This document shows, one piece after another, positions 49,603-57,762 of a DNA stretch of 64,000 nt; position 1 is the first letter of the stretch; every line of letters starts with the position of its first letter. Position numbers and translations under genes: made by a program. The notes below the pieces were generated by a model that saw only the letters and a list, made by a program, of their open reading frames with translations, had not been told where the DNA came from and did no database searches. This DNA comes from Paenibacillus aquistagni. Lineage in GTDB: Bacteria > Bacillota > Bacilli > Paenibacillales > Paenibacillaceae. The stretch spans positions 806,001 through 870,000 of the forward strand of contig NZ_FXAZ01000001.1 in NCBI RefSeq assembly GCF_900177815.1. Reading direction: 5' to 3'.

Positions 49603-50322
49603 ATGAATATCCAATCTCACTTTTTGATGAATGGGGATGTCAGCATTCACTTTCTTGATAGTGTGCTAGAGGCGGATTCAAGCTTGGTTCCGCTGCTTAT
49701 CAGCCCTGGCCTGTCTGAGACAGCTGAAGAATACACCGATATGATGGAGCGTCTTCTCCCGAGACGAGTGATTGTATTGTCCTATCGTGGCCGGGGTCAG
49801 AGCGACACACCAACCTCTGGCTATACGCTTGAGCATCATATGTCAGATCTCGAGGCGGTAGTCGAGCATGCAAGACTGGAGAAATTCCATCTGTATGGCT
49901 ATTCAAGAGGCGTATCCTATGCGATTGGCTATGCTGAAGAGCATCAGGAACAGCTGGAGTCGCTAATGCTAGCAGACTACCCTGCTGTTCATAAACGGAT
50001 GGAATCAGGGTGGGCTGAAGCCTACATCCATGATTATCTTATTCCGCACCAGCGAACGCAGCATATTCGTCAGCAGGCGGTAAGAGGAATTGCCCGTGAA
50101 TCAGAAGATTGTTCCTTTGAAATGAATCTAATTATCCCTGTGCTTGTCTTGCGTGGGCTTGAGGCCGATTCATTAGTCTCGGACCAAAGCATGGACCACT
50201 ATCGAAGCATTCAACCGAAGCTGCAGGTTCGTCACTTCCCTTTCTCCGGCCATGATATTCGAAGAACAGAGCCTGAGGATCTCTACGCGACGATCGAGAC
50301 GTTTATCGCTAAATCACAATAG
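49603..50322 (+). CDS. Alpha/beta hydrolase
   Basis: A 239-residue hydrolase: 'VPLLISPGLSETAEEY' at the oxyanion hole, 'VIVLSYRGRGQSDTP', the nucleophile elbow 'GYSRGV' (Ser in place), 'VLVLRGLEADSLVSD' for the acid and 'FSGHDIRR' for the His. The lid is short. GGAG lies 9 bases before ATG 49603. It is followed after 27 bases by a GNAT gene on the same strand, probably one operon. Confidence 0.8.
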   Translation: MNIQSHFLMNGDVSIHFLDSVLEADSSLVPLLISPGLSETAEEYTDMMERLLPRRVIVLSYRGRGQSDTPTSGYTLEHHMSDLEAVVEHARLEKFHLYGYSRGVSYAIGYAEEHQEQLESLMLADYPAVHKRMESGWAEAYIHDYLIPHQRTQHIRQQAVRGIARESEDCSFEMNLIIPVLVLRGLEADSLVSDQSMDHYRSIQPKLQVRHFPFSGHDIRRTEPEDLYATIETFIAKSQ

Positions 50323-50349
50323 AATGAGTTATGAAGGGGAGACAATGAA

Positions 50350-50787
50350 ATGATCATTCGTGAGGCAGAACCACAGGATGCACCGATTCTTGAGATGCTT
50401 TACCGCAAGCTCCATCCGGATGATGTGCCAATCATGGTATGGGCAGATCGAATCGAACAAATTGCGATGCATCCTGACAGCTACCTGCTCGTGCTTGAGG
50501 AGGATGAGCGTATCCTAGGTACGGCACTTCTTCACTTATGTCTTGATGTTGTACGGGGAGACCAGCCTTTTGCCATTGTTGATCAGGTTATTATAGATCC
50601 CGAGCATCAGATGAAAAACGGCATGTCCTTTTTAATGAAGCATATTGAGACGTTCTGTTACCAGCGTAAATGTGTCAAGGTCATCCTTACGAGTCAAATT
50701 AGCCAAGAAGCGGAGCATCGCTGCTACACGGAGCTCGGTTATCGTGACGACTCACACCGCGTGTACAAGAAGTATCTTCCGTACTAA
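50350..50787 (+). CDS. GNAT-family N-acetyltransferase
   Basis: A 145-residue acetyltransferase: 'MIIREAEPQDAPILEMLYRKL' is the usual first strand and helix, 'AIVDQVIIDPEHQMKNGMSFLMKHIETFC' carries a degraded acetyl-CoA loop (QMKNGM in place of RxxGxG), and 'SQEAEHRCYTELGYRD' is motif B. AAGGGGAG precedes the ATG. The altered loop is notable, but Gly and the following helix remain. Confidence 0.75.
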   Translation: MIIREAEPQDAPILEMLYRKLHPDDVPIMVWADRIEQIAMHPDSYLLVLEEDERILGTALLHLCLDVVRGDQPFAIVDQVIIDPEHQMKNGMSFLMKHIETFCYQRKCVKVILTSQISQEAEHRCYTELGYRDDSHRVYKKYLPY

Positions 50788-50854
50788 GTAAGATTAGCGT
50801 TCTATCTGTTCACCAAGTTGCTTGGATTAGCATGGCCAAACATGCATCGAACGT

Positions 50855-50885
50855 GGCAGCCCGTTGTGAAGCGGGCTGCTTCATT
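50855..50885 (+). terminator. Terminator after the hydrolase/GNAT pair
   Basis: GCAGCCCG pairs with CGGGCTGC (8 bp) over a 8-base loop, with a short TTCATT tail. Confidence 0.65.
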
Positions 50886-51110
50886 GATCCGATATAGCTG
50901 GCAACGCGCGCATCTTTCCTTCTCCTTGATCGTCCTCTTCTTCACGCTCTTCTTTTTCCTCGTGAAACTCTACTTGTGACTGACCAGTAATGTAGTCAAG
51001 TGGGGTATAATACAGCTACGGCAGTGCTCGTCCTCATGATATAGCCATGATGTGGTAATACCTGTATAATAATCCTGATATAAGGATGTGTTTGATGATC
51101 GCTGGTTATT
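50882..51110 (-). pseudogene. Possible decayed minus-strand gene end
   Basis: In the otherwise empty 50788-51125 gap, two overlapping minus-strand frames look like one broken protein: 'LYQDYYTGITTSWLYHEDEH' with CRSC in one, then 'YYTPLDYITGQSQVEFHEEK' and an acidic tail (EEREEEDD) ending at the stop near 50882 in another. There is no start codon with a ribosome site. A frameshifted remnant is one reading; chance frames are possible. Confidence 0.3.
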
Positions 51111-51125
51111 GGGAGAGAGACATTC

Positions 51126-52580
51126 GTGAGCAACATTTCATTGAAGCATCGAGGATTTATCACAGCTGTTGTACTAATTTGTTATGCGGCATTATTCGTC
51201 ACCTCGCTTAGCCTTTATATAAGTGAAGGAGAGCGACGCATGCAAAGCGACGTAGGCGGCGTACTATCGGCACAGGTGTATGAGGTTATTCAGGTATCAA
51301 GCATTCAGGATATTAGGGATGCGTTGACGAAGGCGAAGAAGCTTGGGAAGAAGATATCGGTATCAGGAGCTTCACATAGTCAAGGCGGACATAGCTTCTA
51401 TGAGGATGCTATTGTACTGGACATGCGGCGATTTAACCGTGTTCTCGAAGTAGATGCGATGCACAAGCGTGTTCGAGTACAGAGCGGAGCGACTTGGCTC
51501 GATATTCATGAGGCTATTAATCCTAGGCAGCTAGCGGTACGCATCATGCAGTCTTCGGCTATTTTTACGGTAGGAGGTTCGCTTAGTGCTAACGCACATG
51601 GCCGTGATCCAAGCGAAGGAACTATAATCGAAAGTGTGGAGTCCTTTCGTCTCATGATGGCAGATGGTTCGATTATAGATGTGAGTCGCGAGAAGTCTCC
51701 TGAGCTGTTTCACTCCGTTATCGGCGGCTATGGTCTGTTTGGTGTCATTTTGGATGTGGATATCAACCTCACAGACAATGAAGTATATGAGCAGGACATC
51801 ACCGTGATGAACTATCAGGATTATCCCAAATATGTGGAAGAGCATATCGTAAGCAACCCAGAATCAGCTTTGTCAATAGGGAGGCTGTCTACGGCGCCTG
51901 AACGATATTTGAGCGAGATGTACGCGCTTACGATGAAGCGAACAAACGAGCCATTGACCGAAGCGTTAACGAAGCTCGAAGATGAGCGATTTGTCGAGAC
52001 AGGCAAGCTCATGTTTGGTTTAGCAAGAAAATGGGATCAAGCCAAAAATTGGAGCTGGAAGCTGCAAAAACGGCTGTATCGATACGAAGATAAGAAGCTC
52101 GTGTCAAGAAATAATGCGATGCGAAATGACATCGAATTTACCAAGTATCGAGATCCTCAAAAAACCGATCTATTGCAGGAATATTATGTGCCAATAGAAC
52201 GATTCGTGCCTTTTGTAGACGGACTCCGGGAGATCCTTCAGGAGGAGAACCTGAATGTGCTTAACATAACGGTAAGATATGTGCCGAAGAGTCATGAGTC
52301 AGTGCTATCTTATGCCAAAAAAGAAAGCTTCAGCATTGTGCTGTTGATCAATCATAAGAAGACCCCATCGGAGCTTAACAAGCTTGCTCTCGCTACAAGA
52401 AAAATGGTGGATCTATCGCTTGAACAGGGAGGAAGCTTCTATCTTACCTATCAGAACTTCCCTACGCTTGAGCAGATCAAGAGAGCTTACCCGAACTGGG
52501 ATAAATTTGTACAATTCAAACAGAAGTGGGACCCGGAGGAACGGTTTATGAATGAATGGTATGCGAGGTACACCCGATGA
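51126..52580 (+). CDS. FAD-binding PCMH-type oxidase, membrane-anchored
   Basis: A 484-residue flavoprotein. Residues 11-32 are a signal anchor. The PCMH-type FAD domain follows: 'VSSIQDIRDALTKAKKLGKKISVSGASHSQGGHSF' and 'SGATWLDIHEAI', with 'GGSLSANAHGRD' and 'VIGGYGLFGVILDVDI'. The C-terminal part has 'WDPEERFMNEWYARY'. It is like D-arabinono-lactone/alditol-oxidase relatives; substrate unknown. GTG 51126 has GGGAGAGAG upstream. Its stop overlaps the next gene's ATG (ATGA). Confidence 0.85.
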   Translation: MSNISLKHRGFITAVVLICYAALFVTSLSLYISEGERRMQSDVGGVLSAQVYEVIQVSSIQDIRDALTKAKKLGKKISVSGASHSQGGHSFYEDAIVLDMRRFNRVLEVDAMHKRVRVQSGATWLDIHEAINPRQLAVRIMQSSAIFTVGGSLSANAHGRDPSEGTIIESVESFRLMMADGSIIDVSREKSPELFHSVIGGYGLFGVILDVDINLTDNEVYEQDITVMNYQDYPKYVEEHIVSNPESALSIGRLSTAPERYLSEMYALTMKRTNEPLTEALTKLEDERFVETGKLMFGLARKWDQAKNWSWKLQKRLYRYEDKKLVSRNNAMRNDIEFTKYRDPQKTDLLQEYYVPIERFVPFVDGLREILQEENLNVLNITVRYVPKSHESVLSYAKKESFSIVLLINHKKTPSELNKLALATRKMVDLSLEQGGSFYLTYQNFPTLEQIKRAYPNWDKFVQFKQKWDPEERFMNEWYARYTR

Positions 52581-53179
52581 AGCAACAACGTACACATTTC
52601 CCCACAGCTCTCAAATGGCTGATGCTCTCACAAAGCATGCTGACCATTGGAGCAGGTGTTGTCTTTCCCTTTTATCTCATCCTTATTAAGGATATCGGAG
52701 GAGACTTCAGCCAATACGGCATTGCATACGGATTATTTACGCTGAGCGCTGCGCTGCTTGCTGTGTGGTTTGGCAAACGCTCTGACCGATACGGACGAAC
52801 TCGGTATCTTCTTATCAGCGCATGGGGGATGTCAATCGTCTTTCTCATGTTCCCACTCGCAACAGGAATCATCCATATCTACGTGCTGCAAGTGCTGATG
52901 GGCATATTTGGTGCCATGCAGCGCGTCTCTGAACGAGCTTTGGCTGCAGATCTTACGGATCAGGGCAGTCGCGGCGAATATATGGGGAAATATCAGTTAG
53001 GGGTATCAGCTGCTTCAGGTATTGCGGTAATCGCTGGCGGCTTCTTCATTGATCTTTTTACGCTCGACTTGTTGTTCCATGCAGGCTCGATGCTCCTGTT
53101 CATCGGGGGCCTTATGATCTGGCGTCTTCCACTAGAATCGAGGGCACGGCCTGAACATGACCACTCGGCAGAGTTATGA
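52577..53179 (+). CDS. Half-size MFS-like transporter
   Basis: A 200-residue protein with six TM helices corresponding to the first half of a major facilitator. 'GKRSDRYGRTRYLLISAWG' is the loop 2-3 motif and 'MGIFGAMQRVSERALAADLTD' lies in helix 4-5. It ends with a polar tail and a true stop rather than running into a second half. ATG 52577 overlaps the oxidase stop as ATGA. It may dimerise to form a whole carrier, or be a truncated gene; the downstream sequence is a methyltransferase and holds no lost half. Confidence 0.75.
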   Translation: MKQQRTHFPTALKWLMLSQSMLTIGAGVVFPFYLILIKDIGGDFSQYGIAYGLFTLSAALLAVWFGKRSDRYGRTRYLLISAWGMSIVFLMFPLATGIIHIYVLQVLMGIFGAMQRVSERALAADLTDQGSRGEYMGKYQLGVSAASGIAVIAGGFFIDLFTLDLLFHAGSMLLFIGGLMIWRLPLESRARPEHDHSAEL

Positions 53180-53219
53180 TAGGATAAGCATGGTGATCAT
53201 TCGTGAAGGAGGGCAACTC

Positions 53220-53996
53220 TTGAACAATCATTATATGGACAAGCTGACCTTTGAACAATATATGGAACTGGCAAAAGAAAGCTTCTCGGGCTGGGACTTT
53301 GGATGGCTAGAGCGAACGGGAAGGATGGCCGTTGGAAACCTATCATGGAATTATTATAATGAAGTACTTCCTTATGTACGGGCTTCCAAGAGCATGCTTG
53401 ACATGGGGACGGGAGGAGGCGAGTTCCTCCGTCTATTGCAGCCTCTCCCTCGAATTACATATGCAACTGAGGGCTATCTGCCCAATATTGAGGTTGCGAA
53501 GGCAGCGCTCTCACCATACGGCGTTGAGGTTATTCCTGTAGACGAGGACGAGCATCTTCCGCTTGCTTCAGAACAATTTGATTTGATTATTAATCGGCAT
53601 GAATCATATGCGGCCTCAGAGGTATGGCGGCTGCTGAGACCTGGCGGCATCTTTATCACTCAGCAGTGCGGGGGTCAGAATGACATTGAGCTTAACGGCT
53701 GGCTGGGTGCACCTCCGCCGGAGCACTTCCAGTGGAGTTTATCAACAGCAGAGGATCAGCTTGCTAAGCAGTCATTTGAGATTCTTCGTACAAAAGCAGA
53801 AGCAACGCATACTCGCTTCTTTGATATAGGAGCACTCGTTTATTATTTGAACATTATACAATGGCAGATTGAGGACTTTAGTGAAGCTCGTTATCAGAAG
53901 CCGCTAGAAGCACTTCATGAGCGCTTAGGCAAAGACGGGTATTTGGATACGACATGCGACCGTTTCCTGATTGCGGCTAGGAAGCCTATGGGTTAA
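53220..53996 (+). CDS. Class I SAM-dependent methyltransferase
   Basis: A 258-residue enzyme with motif I 'SMLDMGTGGGEFLRLL', motif II acidic 'YATEGYLPNI', 'DEHLPLASEQFDLIINRHESY' and 'EVWRLLRPGGIFITQQCGGQN'. The pattern is that of RlmA/UbiE-like small-molecule methyltransferases; substrate unknown. TTG 53220 is the likely start because AAGGAGGG stands 8 bases before it; ATG 53235 is an alternative. It follows the MFS-like gene by 40 bases, so the three genes may form one operon. Confidence 0.8.
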   Translation: MNNHYMDKLTFEQYMELAKESFSGWDFGWLERTGRMAVGNLSWNYYNEVLPYVRASKSMLDMGTGGGEFLRLLQPLPRITYATEGYLPNIEVAKAALSPYGVEVIPVDEDEHLPLASEQFDLIINRHESYAASEVWRLLRPGGIFITQQCGGQNDIELNGWLGAPPPEHFQWSLSTAEDQLAKQSFEILRTKAEATHTRFFDIGALVYYLNIIQWQIEDFSEARYQKPLEALHERLGKDGYLDTTCDRFLIAARKPMG

Positions 53997-54125
53997 GTCA
54001 TGACTGCTGTTTCATCGTAAATAAGGCAAGGCGATATTCAAATGATTGAACAATGAATAAAGCCAATAATCAGCTATTTGATCATATAGAAGACCAGGTG
54101 CTGGTTGGCGTGGAGGATGATGAAC

Positions 54126-54803
54126 ATGAATGGAAAGCAGCTTGCAGCAGAGAAGGCTGTGGAATGGATAGAAGATGGCATGGTTGTAGGCTTGGGCACA
54201 GGATCAACGGCTTATTGGGCGATACAAGCGATTGGACGTAAAGTAGCGGAAGGATTGTCCATTCGTGCAGTAGCTACCTCCATCCCTTCAGAGGAACTTG
54301 CTAGAGAACTGAATATTCCGCTTATCCCATGGTCAGAGATTACCTCGATTGATGTGACGATAGACGGTGCGGATGAGGTGGACGGGGATTATCATCTAGT
54401 AAAGGGCGGCGGCGGTGCGCTGCTGCGAGAGAAGATAACGGCTTACGCAAGCAAATGCATGATCGTGATCGTGGATGAGAACAAGCTCGTGAAGCAGCTT
54501 GGCGCCTTCGGTCTTCCCGTTGAGGTTGTTCCCTTTGCGTGGGAAATGACGGCTAAGCATCTTGAAAAATTAGGCTGTAAAGCGATACGGCGTTCACATT
54601 CAGACGGTGGTGTCTTCATTACGGACAACGGCAATTATATTATGGATTGTCATTTTGGCAGCATTCAAGATGCGCCTGAACTGGAGCAGAAGCTGCAACA
54701 TATCCCAGGCATCGTTGAGCATGGTTTGTTTATTGGATTAGCAGATCGGGTCATCATTGGTTATGAACACGGCACAGTGAAAGTGCGTGAGCGCAGCAGC
54801 TAA
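54126..54803 (+). CDS. rpiA: Ribose-5-phosphate isomerase A
   Basis: A 225-residue RpiA that interconverts ribose 5-phosphate and ribulose 5-phosphate. Signature parts: 'GLGTGSTAYWAIQAIG' (phosphate loop), 'DVTIDGADEVDGDYHLVKGGGGALLREK' with the catalytic Asp/Glu/Lys set, and 'PVEVVPFAW'. GGAGG lies 9 bases before ATG 54126, so the two ATGs further up are less likely. Length is normal. Confidence 0.95.
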   Translation: MNGKQLAAEKAVEWIEDGMVVGLGTGSTAYWAIQAIGRKVAEGLSIRAVATSIPSEELARELNIPLIPWSEITSIDVTIDGADEVDGDYHLVKGGGGALLREKITAYASKCMIVIVDENKLVKQLGAFGLPVEVVPFAWEMTAKHLEKLGCKAIRRSHSDGGVFITDNGNYIMDCHFGSIQDAPELEQKLQHIPGIVEHGLFIGLADRVIIGYEHGTVKVRERSS

Positions 54804-54913
54804 ATTGTACGAAGGAGAGGGGAGCTTTATCGGTTTGACTGGAAGGATCTCTTTTTGTTCACAATATATCCCCTTGTTTTGGCGTATATATGTATCAGGA
54901 TTTTCCAATTTCA

Positions 54914-54955
54914 TTGACTTTCAAGATAACTATTCACTATACTTTAATTATTAAA
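54914..54955 (+). promoter_or_regulatory. MarR gene promoter with overlapping palindrome
   Basis: TTGACT (54914-54919), 18 bases, TATACT (54938-54943), then the palindrome TTTAATTATTAAA (54943-54955) starting on the -10. Position fits autorepression by the MarR protein at 55009. Confidence 0.65.
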
Positions 54956-55008
54956 ACGTTTATGCATCACTAGATGACAATGATGAAGAAAGATGAGAGG
55001 ATTACGGA

Positions 55009-55443
55009 ATGGATCACATACATGATTATGCAAATCGGATTGGAATGGCCATGTGGAAGACACATCGGCGCATGTCCGCTGAGATGGCTGAATATAAGGA
55101 ACATGGATTAACGGGTCCTCAATTTTTTATGCTGAACATGATTTCATTCGAAGGTCCGACGAAGGTGGCGAGGCTTGCTGAACGGATGGAGGTCAAGCCA
55201 AGTGCAACCACCGTGATGCTGGATCGTTTGGAACAAAGCGGCTTTATTGTTCGTGAAATGGACAAGAATGATCGCCGTGCCGTTATCGTCTCCCTTACCC
55301 CAAAGGGGAAGGACGTTCTTAAGCAGGTAAAGAAGGAGTCCAATGAAATTCTATCGCGCTTTTTGTCGGTGCTAAGCGATGATGAGTTGGAGACCTTCAC
55401 GCATTTGTATGAGAAGCTGATTCCTGAGGAGGCAAAGGAATAA
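55009..55443 (+). CDS. MarR-family transcriptional regulator
   Basis: A 144-residue winged-helix protein. 'LTGPQFFMLNMISFEGPTKVARLAERMEVKPSATTVMLDRLEQSGFIVREMDKNDRR' (given here by its key parts: residues 34-90) is the helix-turn-helix plus wing, with the DKNDRR wing motif typical of MarR; the C-terminal helix dimerises. GAGAGG lies before the ATG. The gene has its own promoter with a palindrome and its own terminator, so its targets other than itself are not evident. Confidence 0.88.
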   Translation: MDHIHDYANRIGMAMWKTHRRMSAEMAEYKEHGLTGPQFFMLNMISFEGPTKVARLAERMEVKPSATTVMLDRLEQSGFIVREMDKNDRRAVIVSLTPKGKDVLKQVKKESNEILSRFLSVLSDDELETFTHLYEKLIPEEAKE

Positions 55444-55475
55444 GTATTTTTCATGATTAGGCTGCAATTCGAGAC

Positions 55476-55504
55476 AAGCTCTGGCTATATGCTGGGGCTT
55501 TTTT
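55476..55504 (+). terminator. Terminator after the MarR gene
   Basis: AAGCTCTGGC pairs with GCTGGGGCTT (with G-T pairs), loop TATAT, then TTTT. Confidence 0.75.
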
Positions 55505-55607
55505 GCATAAAGAATCGGTCATAGCAAGAAGAAAAGAAAGGTTTTACTTTGGATGCAGGAAATGAGATTGTGAGCAACATGAGCAGCATCCAAGCTTATC
55601 CAATCAA

Positions 55608-55691
55608 ATAAGCCAGCCCCTATCTTTGGATGAACGAATCGGATCAAGGCAATGAACCCAATCTATAATCCTTAGAATATGGCTGGCTTAT
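55608..55691. repeat. 11-bp inverted repeat with 62-base loop
   Basis: ATAAGCCAGCC (55608-55618) and GGCTGGCTTAT (55681-55691) are perfect inverted copies. They lie in the gap between the MarR and uppP genes and may form the end of the uppP transcript on the minus strand (TTATTTG follows). No open frame lies between them. Confidence 0.45.
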
Positions 55692-55725
55692 GTACTTTGC
55701 AAGCTTATGTTCTTCTTTTTTTGGA

Positions 55726-56556
55726 TTACAAGAAGACAAAATAAATAACAGCTGCAAGGATAATGCGATAGATGGCAAATGGCACGAGCTTGATGCGGTT
55801 AATGAGCTTCAAGAAGAAGCGAATCGAGATTAGTGCAAAGACAAAGGCGGAAATAAATCCGACAATAAAGAAGGGAAGGGCATCAAGCGTGAAGTATTCC
55901 CAGTTTTTAAGCAAAGATAAGCCGCTTGCGCCAGCCATGACAGGAACAGCCATAATAAAGGTGAAGTCTGAGGCTGCACGGTGGCTCATGCCGAGCAGAA
56001 CACCACCAGAGATGGTTGAGCCTGAGCGGGAGAACCCTGGCCATAAGCCAAGACATTGAAACAATCCGATGCCTAGCGCTTGTCCATACGTGATCTGGTC
56101 AACAGATTCTGCCTTTGCTTGCTTCGGTCTCACATAGTCAGCGATAATCATTAGAATCGCTCCGAGTACGAGACCGATGACAACTGTCTTGGTCGAGAAT
56201 AAGTATTCATCAATATAATCTTCGAACAATAAGCCAAGAACAGCAGCTGGGATCAAGCCGACAATCACTTGAGTAAGCTTCAGGTGCTTGCCTGGAGCAG
56301 TAATGGCATGCTTGCCTGCAAGCTTGCTTAAGCCAAGCAGATCCATAAATCGCGGCCAGAATACAACTACGACAGCAAGGATGGAGCCGAGCTGGATAAC
56401 GACTTTGAACGTATTGGCGACAGGTGCCGAGAACAGTTCTTTGGATTGAAACAAGAAATCATCGACAATAATCATGTGTCCAGTCGAGGATACTGGAGCA
56501 AACTCTGTCAATCCTTCCACAATGCCCAAAATAAAGGCAACAAACATTTCCCACAA
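55726..56556 (-). CDS. uppP: Undecaprenyl-diphosphatase (UppP/BacA)
   Basis: A 276-residue membrane enzyme that recycles undecaprenyl diphosphate and so protects against bacitracin. Motifs: 'GIVEGLTEFAPVSSTGHMII' (residues 11-30, with the catalytic Glu pair) and 'PGFSRSGSTISGGVLLGM' with the conserved Arg and Ser. About eight TM helices. The start is TTG 56556 with AGGAGAG 9 bases upstream. Its neighbourhood includes the NRPS region only at 27 kb distance, so no link is claimed. Confidence 0.95.
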   Translation of the reverse strand: MWEMFVAFILGIVEGLTEFAPVSSTGHMIIVDDFLFQSKELFSAPVANTFKVVIQLGSILAVVVVFWPRFMDLLGLSKLAGKHAITAPGKHLKLTQVIVGLIPAAVLGLLFEDYIDEYLFSTKTVVIGLVLGAILMIIADYVRPKQAKAESVDQITYGQALGIGLFQCLGLWPGFSRSGSTISGGVLLGMSHRAASDFTFIMAVPVMAGASGLSLLKNWEYFTLDALPFFIVGFISAFVFALISIRFFLKLINRIKLVPFAIYRIILAAVIYFVFL

Positions 56557-56722
56557 AATGATTCACTCTCCTGTAAATACGAAATATTCAGTTTCCTGCG
56601 ATTCAGTTCTCTATCAGACATGGGACCGATATGCACACGTTTTGTATTATACCTTGTTTTTGTCTGATCGGATAGCGATGATTCGAATCTCAACATGATG
56701 CTGATGATGGATCGATAATCGC

Positions 56723-57604
56723 TTAACGATAGCTTTGACGAAAAGCCCGTGGCGGCAATCCTTCATATTTGGTGAATATGGTAGAAAAATAAGCCGCTTG
56801 CGAGAAGCCAACCTCTTCTGCAATTCTTGCAATTGAATGATTGGTATGAAGCAGTAGCAGCTTGGCTTGATGAACCCGGTAGCGATGAAGATATTCCATG
56901 GGAGAAGATCCAAAATGCTTCTTCATGCACCGTGCAATATACACCGGATGGAAGTTTAGGTATTCTCCCAGCTCCTTGGCGGTAACATTGTCCTGATAGT
57001 GCTGGCGAAGATAGTCTGCAGCCAGTTCCGCACATTCGGCAGCCTGAGAGCGCGGCTCTCTTTCTACAGAGTTGGCCAATTGCTGTACAATCTCTTGAAA
57101 GACGAGCTGCTGCTGCCAGCGGGTGGATTGCTGATGCATCAATGCTCGTAGACGAGACAGCTCTTCCATCGCTTCAAACATGTGCGAGGGGTGCTTGATG
57201 GTAGCATAGATCGGCAATTCGATCGTGAACGGATTCATATCCATGGTCGAGATATGGGCATAGTCGATATTTGCCGGCGGCAGCCGGTAATCGTGCTGCT
57301 CAACATGCTGCCAAGCTCCGGTAGTTTGAAAATGCAGCCAGAAGTAGTGTGTCGGCACCTCGCATGGCTTGGTGGTGACATGTGCTAGATTGGGACTTAG
57401 AATGAGAGCTTGCCCTTGACGCACTTCATACTGCCGTTGTTCCTCGGCGATATAAAGTGTGCCTTCAAGCACATACAGCAGATCAAATACACCGAGATTG
57501 CGTCTAGAGGGATGCTCATGGCCCGGTATAATCAGATCTCTGCCGCTAATGATATAGTGAGGCAGCGGAGGAGCTGTAAATTGAATATTGTTCAAAAGAA
57601 ACAC
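56723..57604 (-). CDS. AraC-family transcriptional regulator
   Basis: A 293-residue regulator. Residues 1-150 are a cupin-type sensor domain ('FDLLYVLEGTLYIAEE', 'VRQGQALILSPNLAH'). Residues 190-290 are the AraC double helix-turn-helix: 'NVTAKELGEYLNFHPVYIARCMKKHFG' and 'IARIAEEVGFSQAAYFSTIFTKYEGLPPRAFR'. GTG 57604 is taken as start; TTG 57595 is nearly as good. It is divergent from the MATE gene, and a 15-bp direct repeat lies between them, so the MATE gene is its likely target. The sensor type suggests a sugar or similar small ligand. Confidence 0.88.
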   Translation of the reverse strand: MFLLNNIQFTAPPLPHYIISGRDLIIPGHEHPSRRNLGVFDLLYVLEGTLYIAEEQRQYEVRQGQALILSPNLAHVTTKPCEVPTHYFWLHFQTTGAWQHVEQHDYRLPPANIDYAHISTMDMNPFTIELPIYATIKHPSHMFEAMEELSRLRALMHQQSTRWQQQLVFQEIVQQLANSVEREPRSQAAECAELAADYLRQHYQDNVTAKELGEYLNFHPVYIARCMKKHFGSSPMEYLHRYRVHQAKLLLLHTNHSIARIAEEVGFSQAAYFSTIFTKYEGLPPRAFRQSYR

Positions 57605-57629
57605 CTGCTTTACAATATCGAGTCATCAG

Positions 57630-57665
57630 GTTGCAATCCTGAACGTTTACGTTGCAAACCTGAAC
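57630..57665 (+). promoter_or_regulatory. AraC-type binding sites: 15-bp direct repeat
   Basis: GTTGCAATCCTGAAC (57630-57644) and GTTGCAAACCTGAAC (57651-57665) start 21 bases apart, two DNA turns. The second copy touches a weak -35 (ACCACA at 57664-57669), 17 bases before TATACT (57687-57692), as in class II activation. Confidence 0.65.
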
Positions 57666-57762
57666 CACAAGATGGATTATACCATCTATACTTGTAAACG
57701 ATCTATAGCAATGACTTTGTTTCTTGAATGAGGATGAAGGTCGATTACAGGAGGTTTCATTT

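Noticed and set aside
54053-54241. Plus-strand 62-codon frame overlapping the rpiA start
   Set aside because: It overlaps rpiA in another frame, has no ribosome site, and turns Cys/Trp/Arg-rich inside the rpiA coding region.
57182-57697. Plus-strand frames opposite the AraC gene
   Set aside because: Shadows of the AraC coding sequence without ribosome sites.
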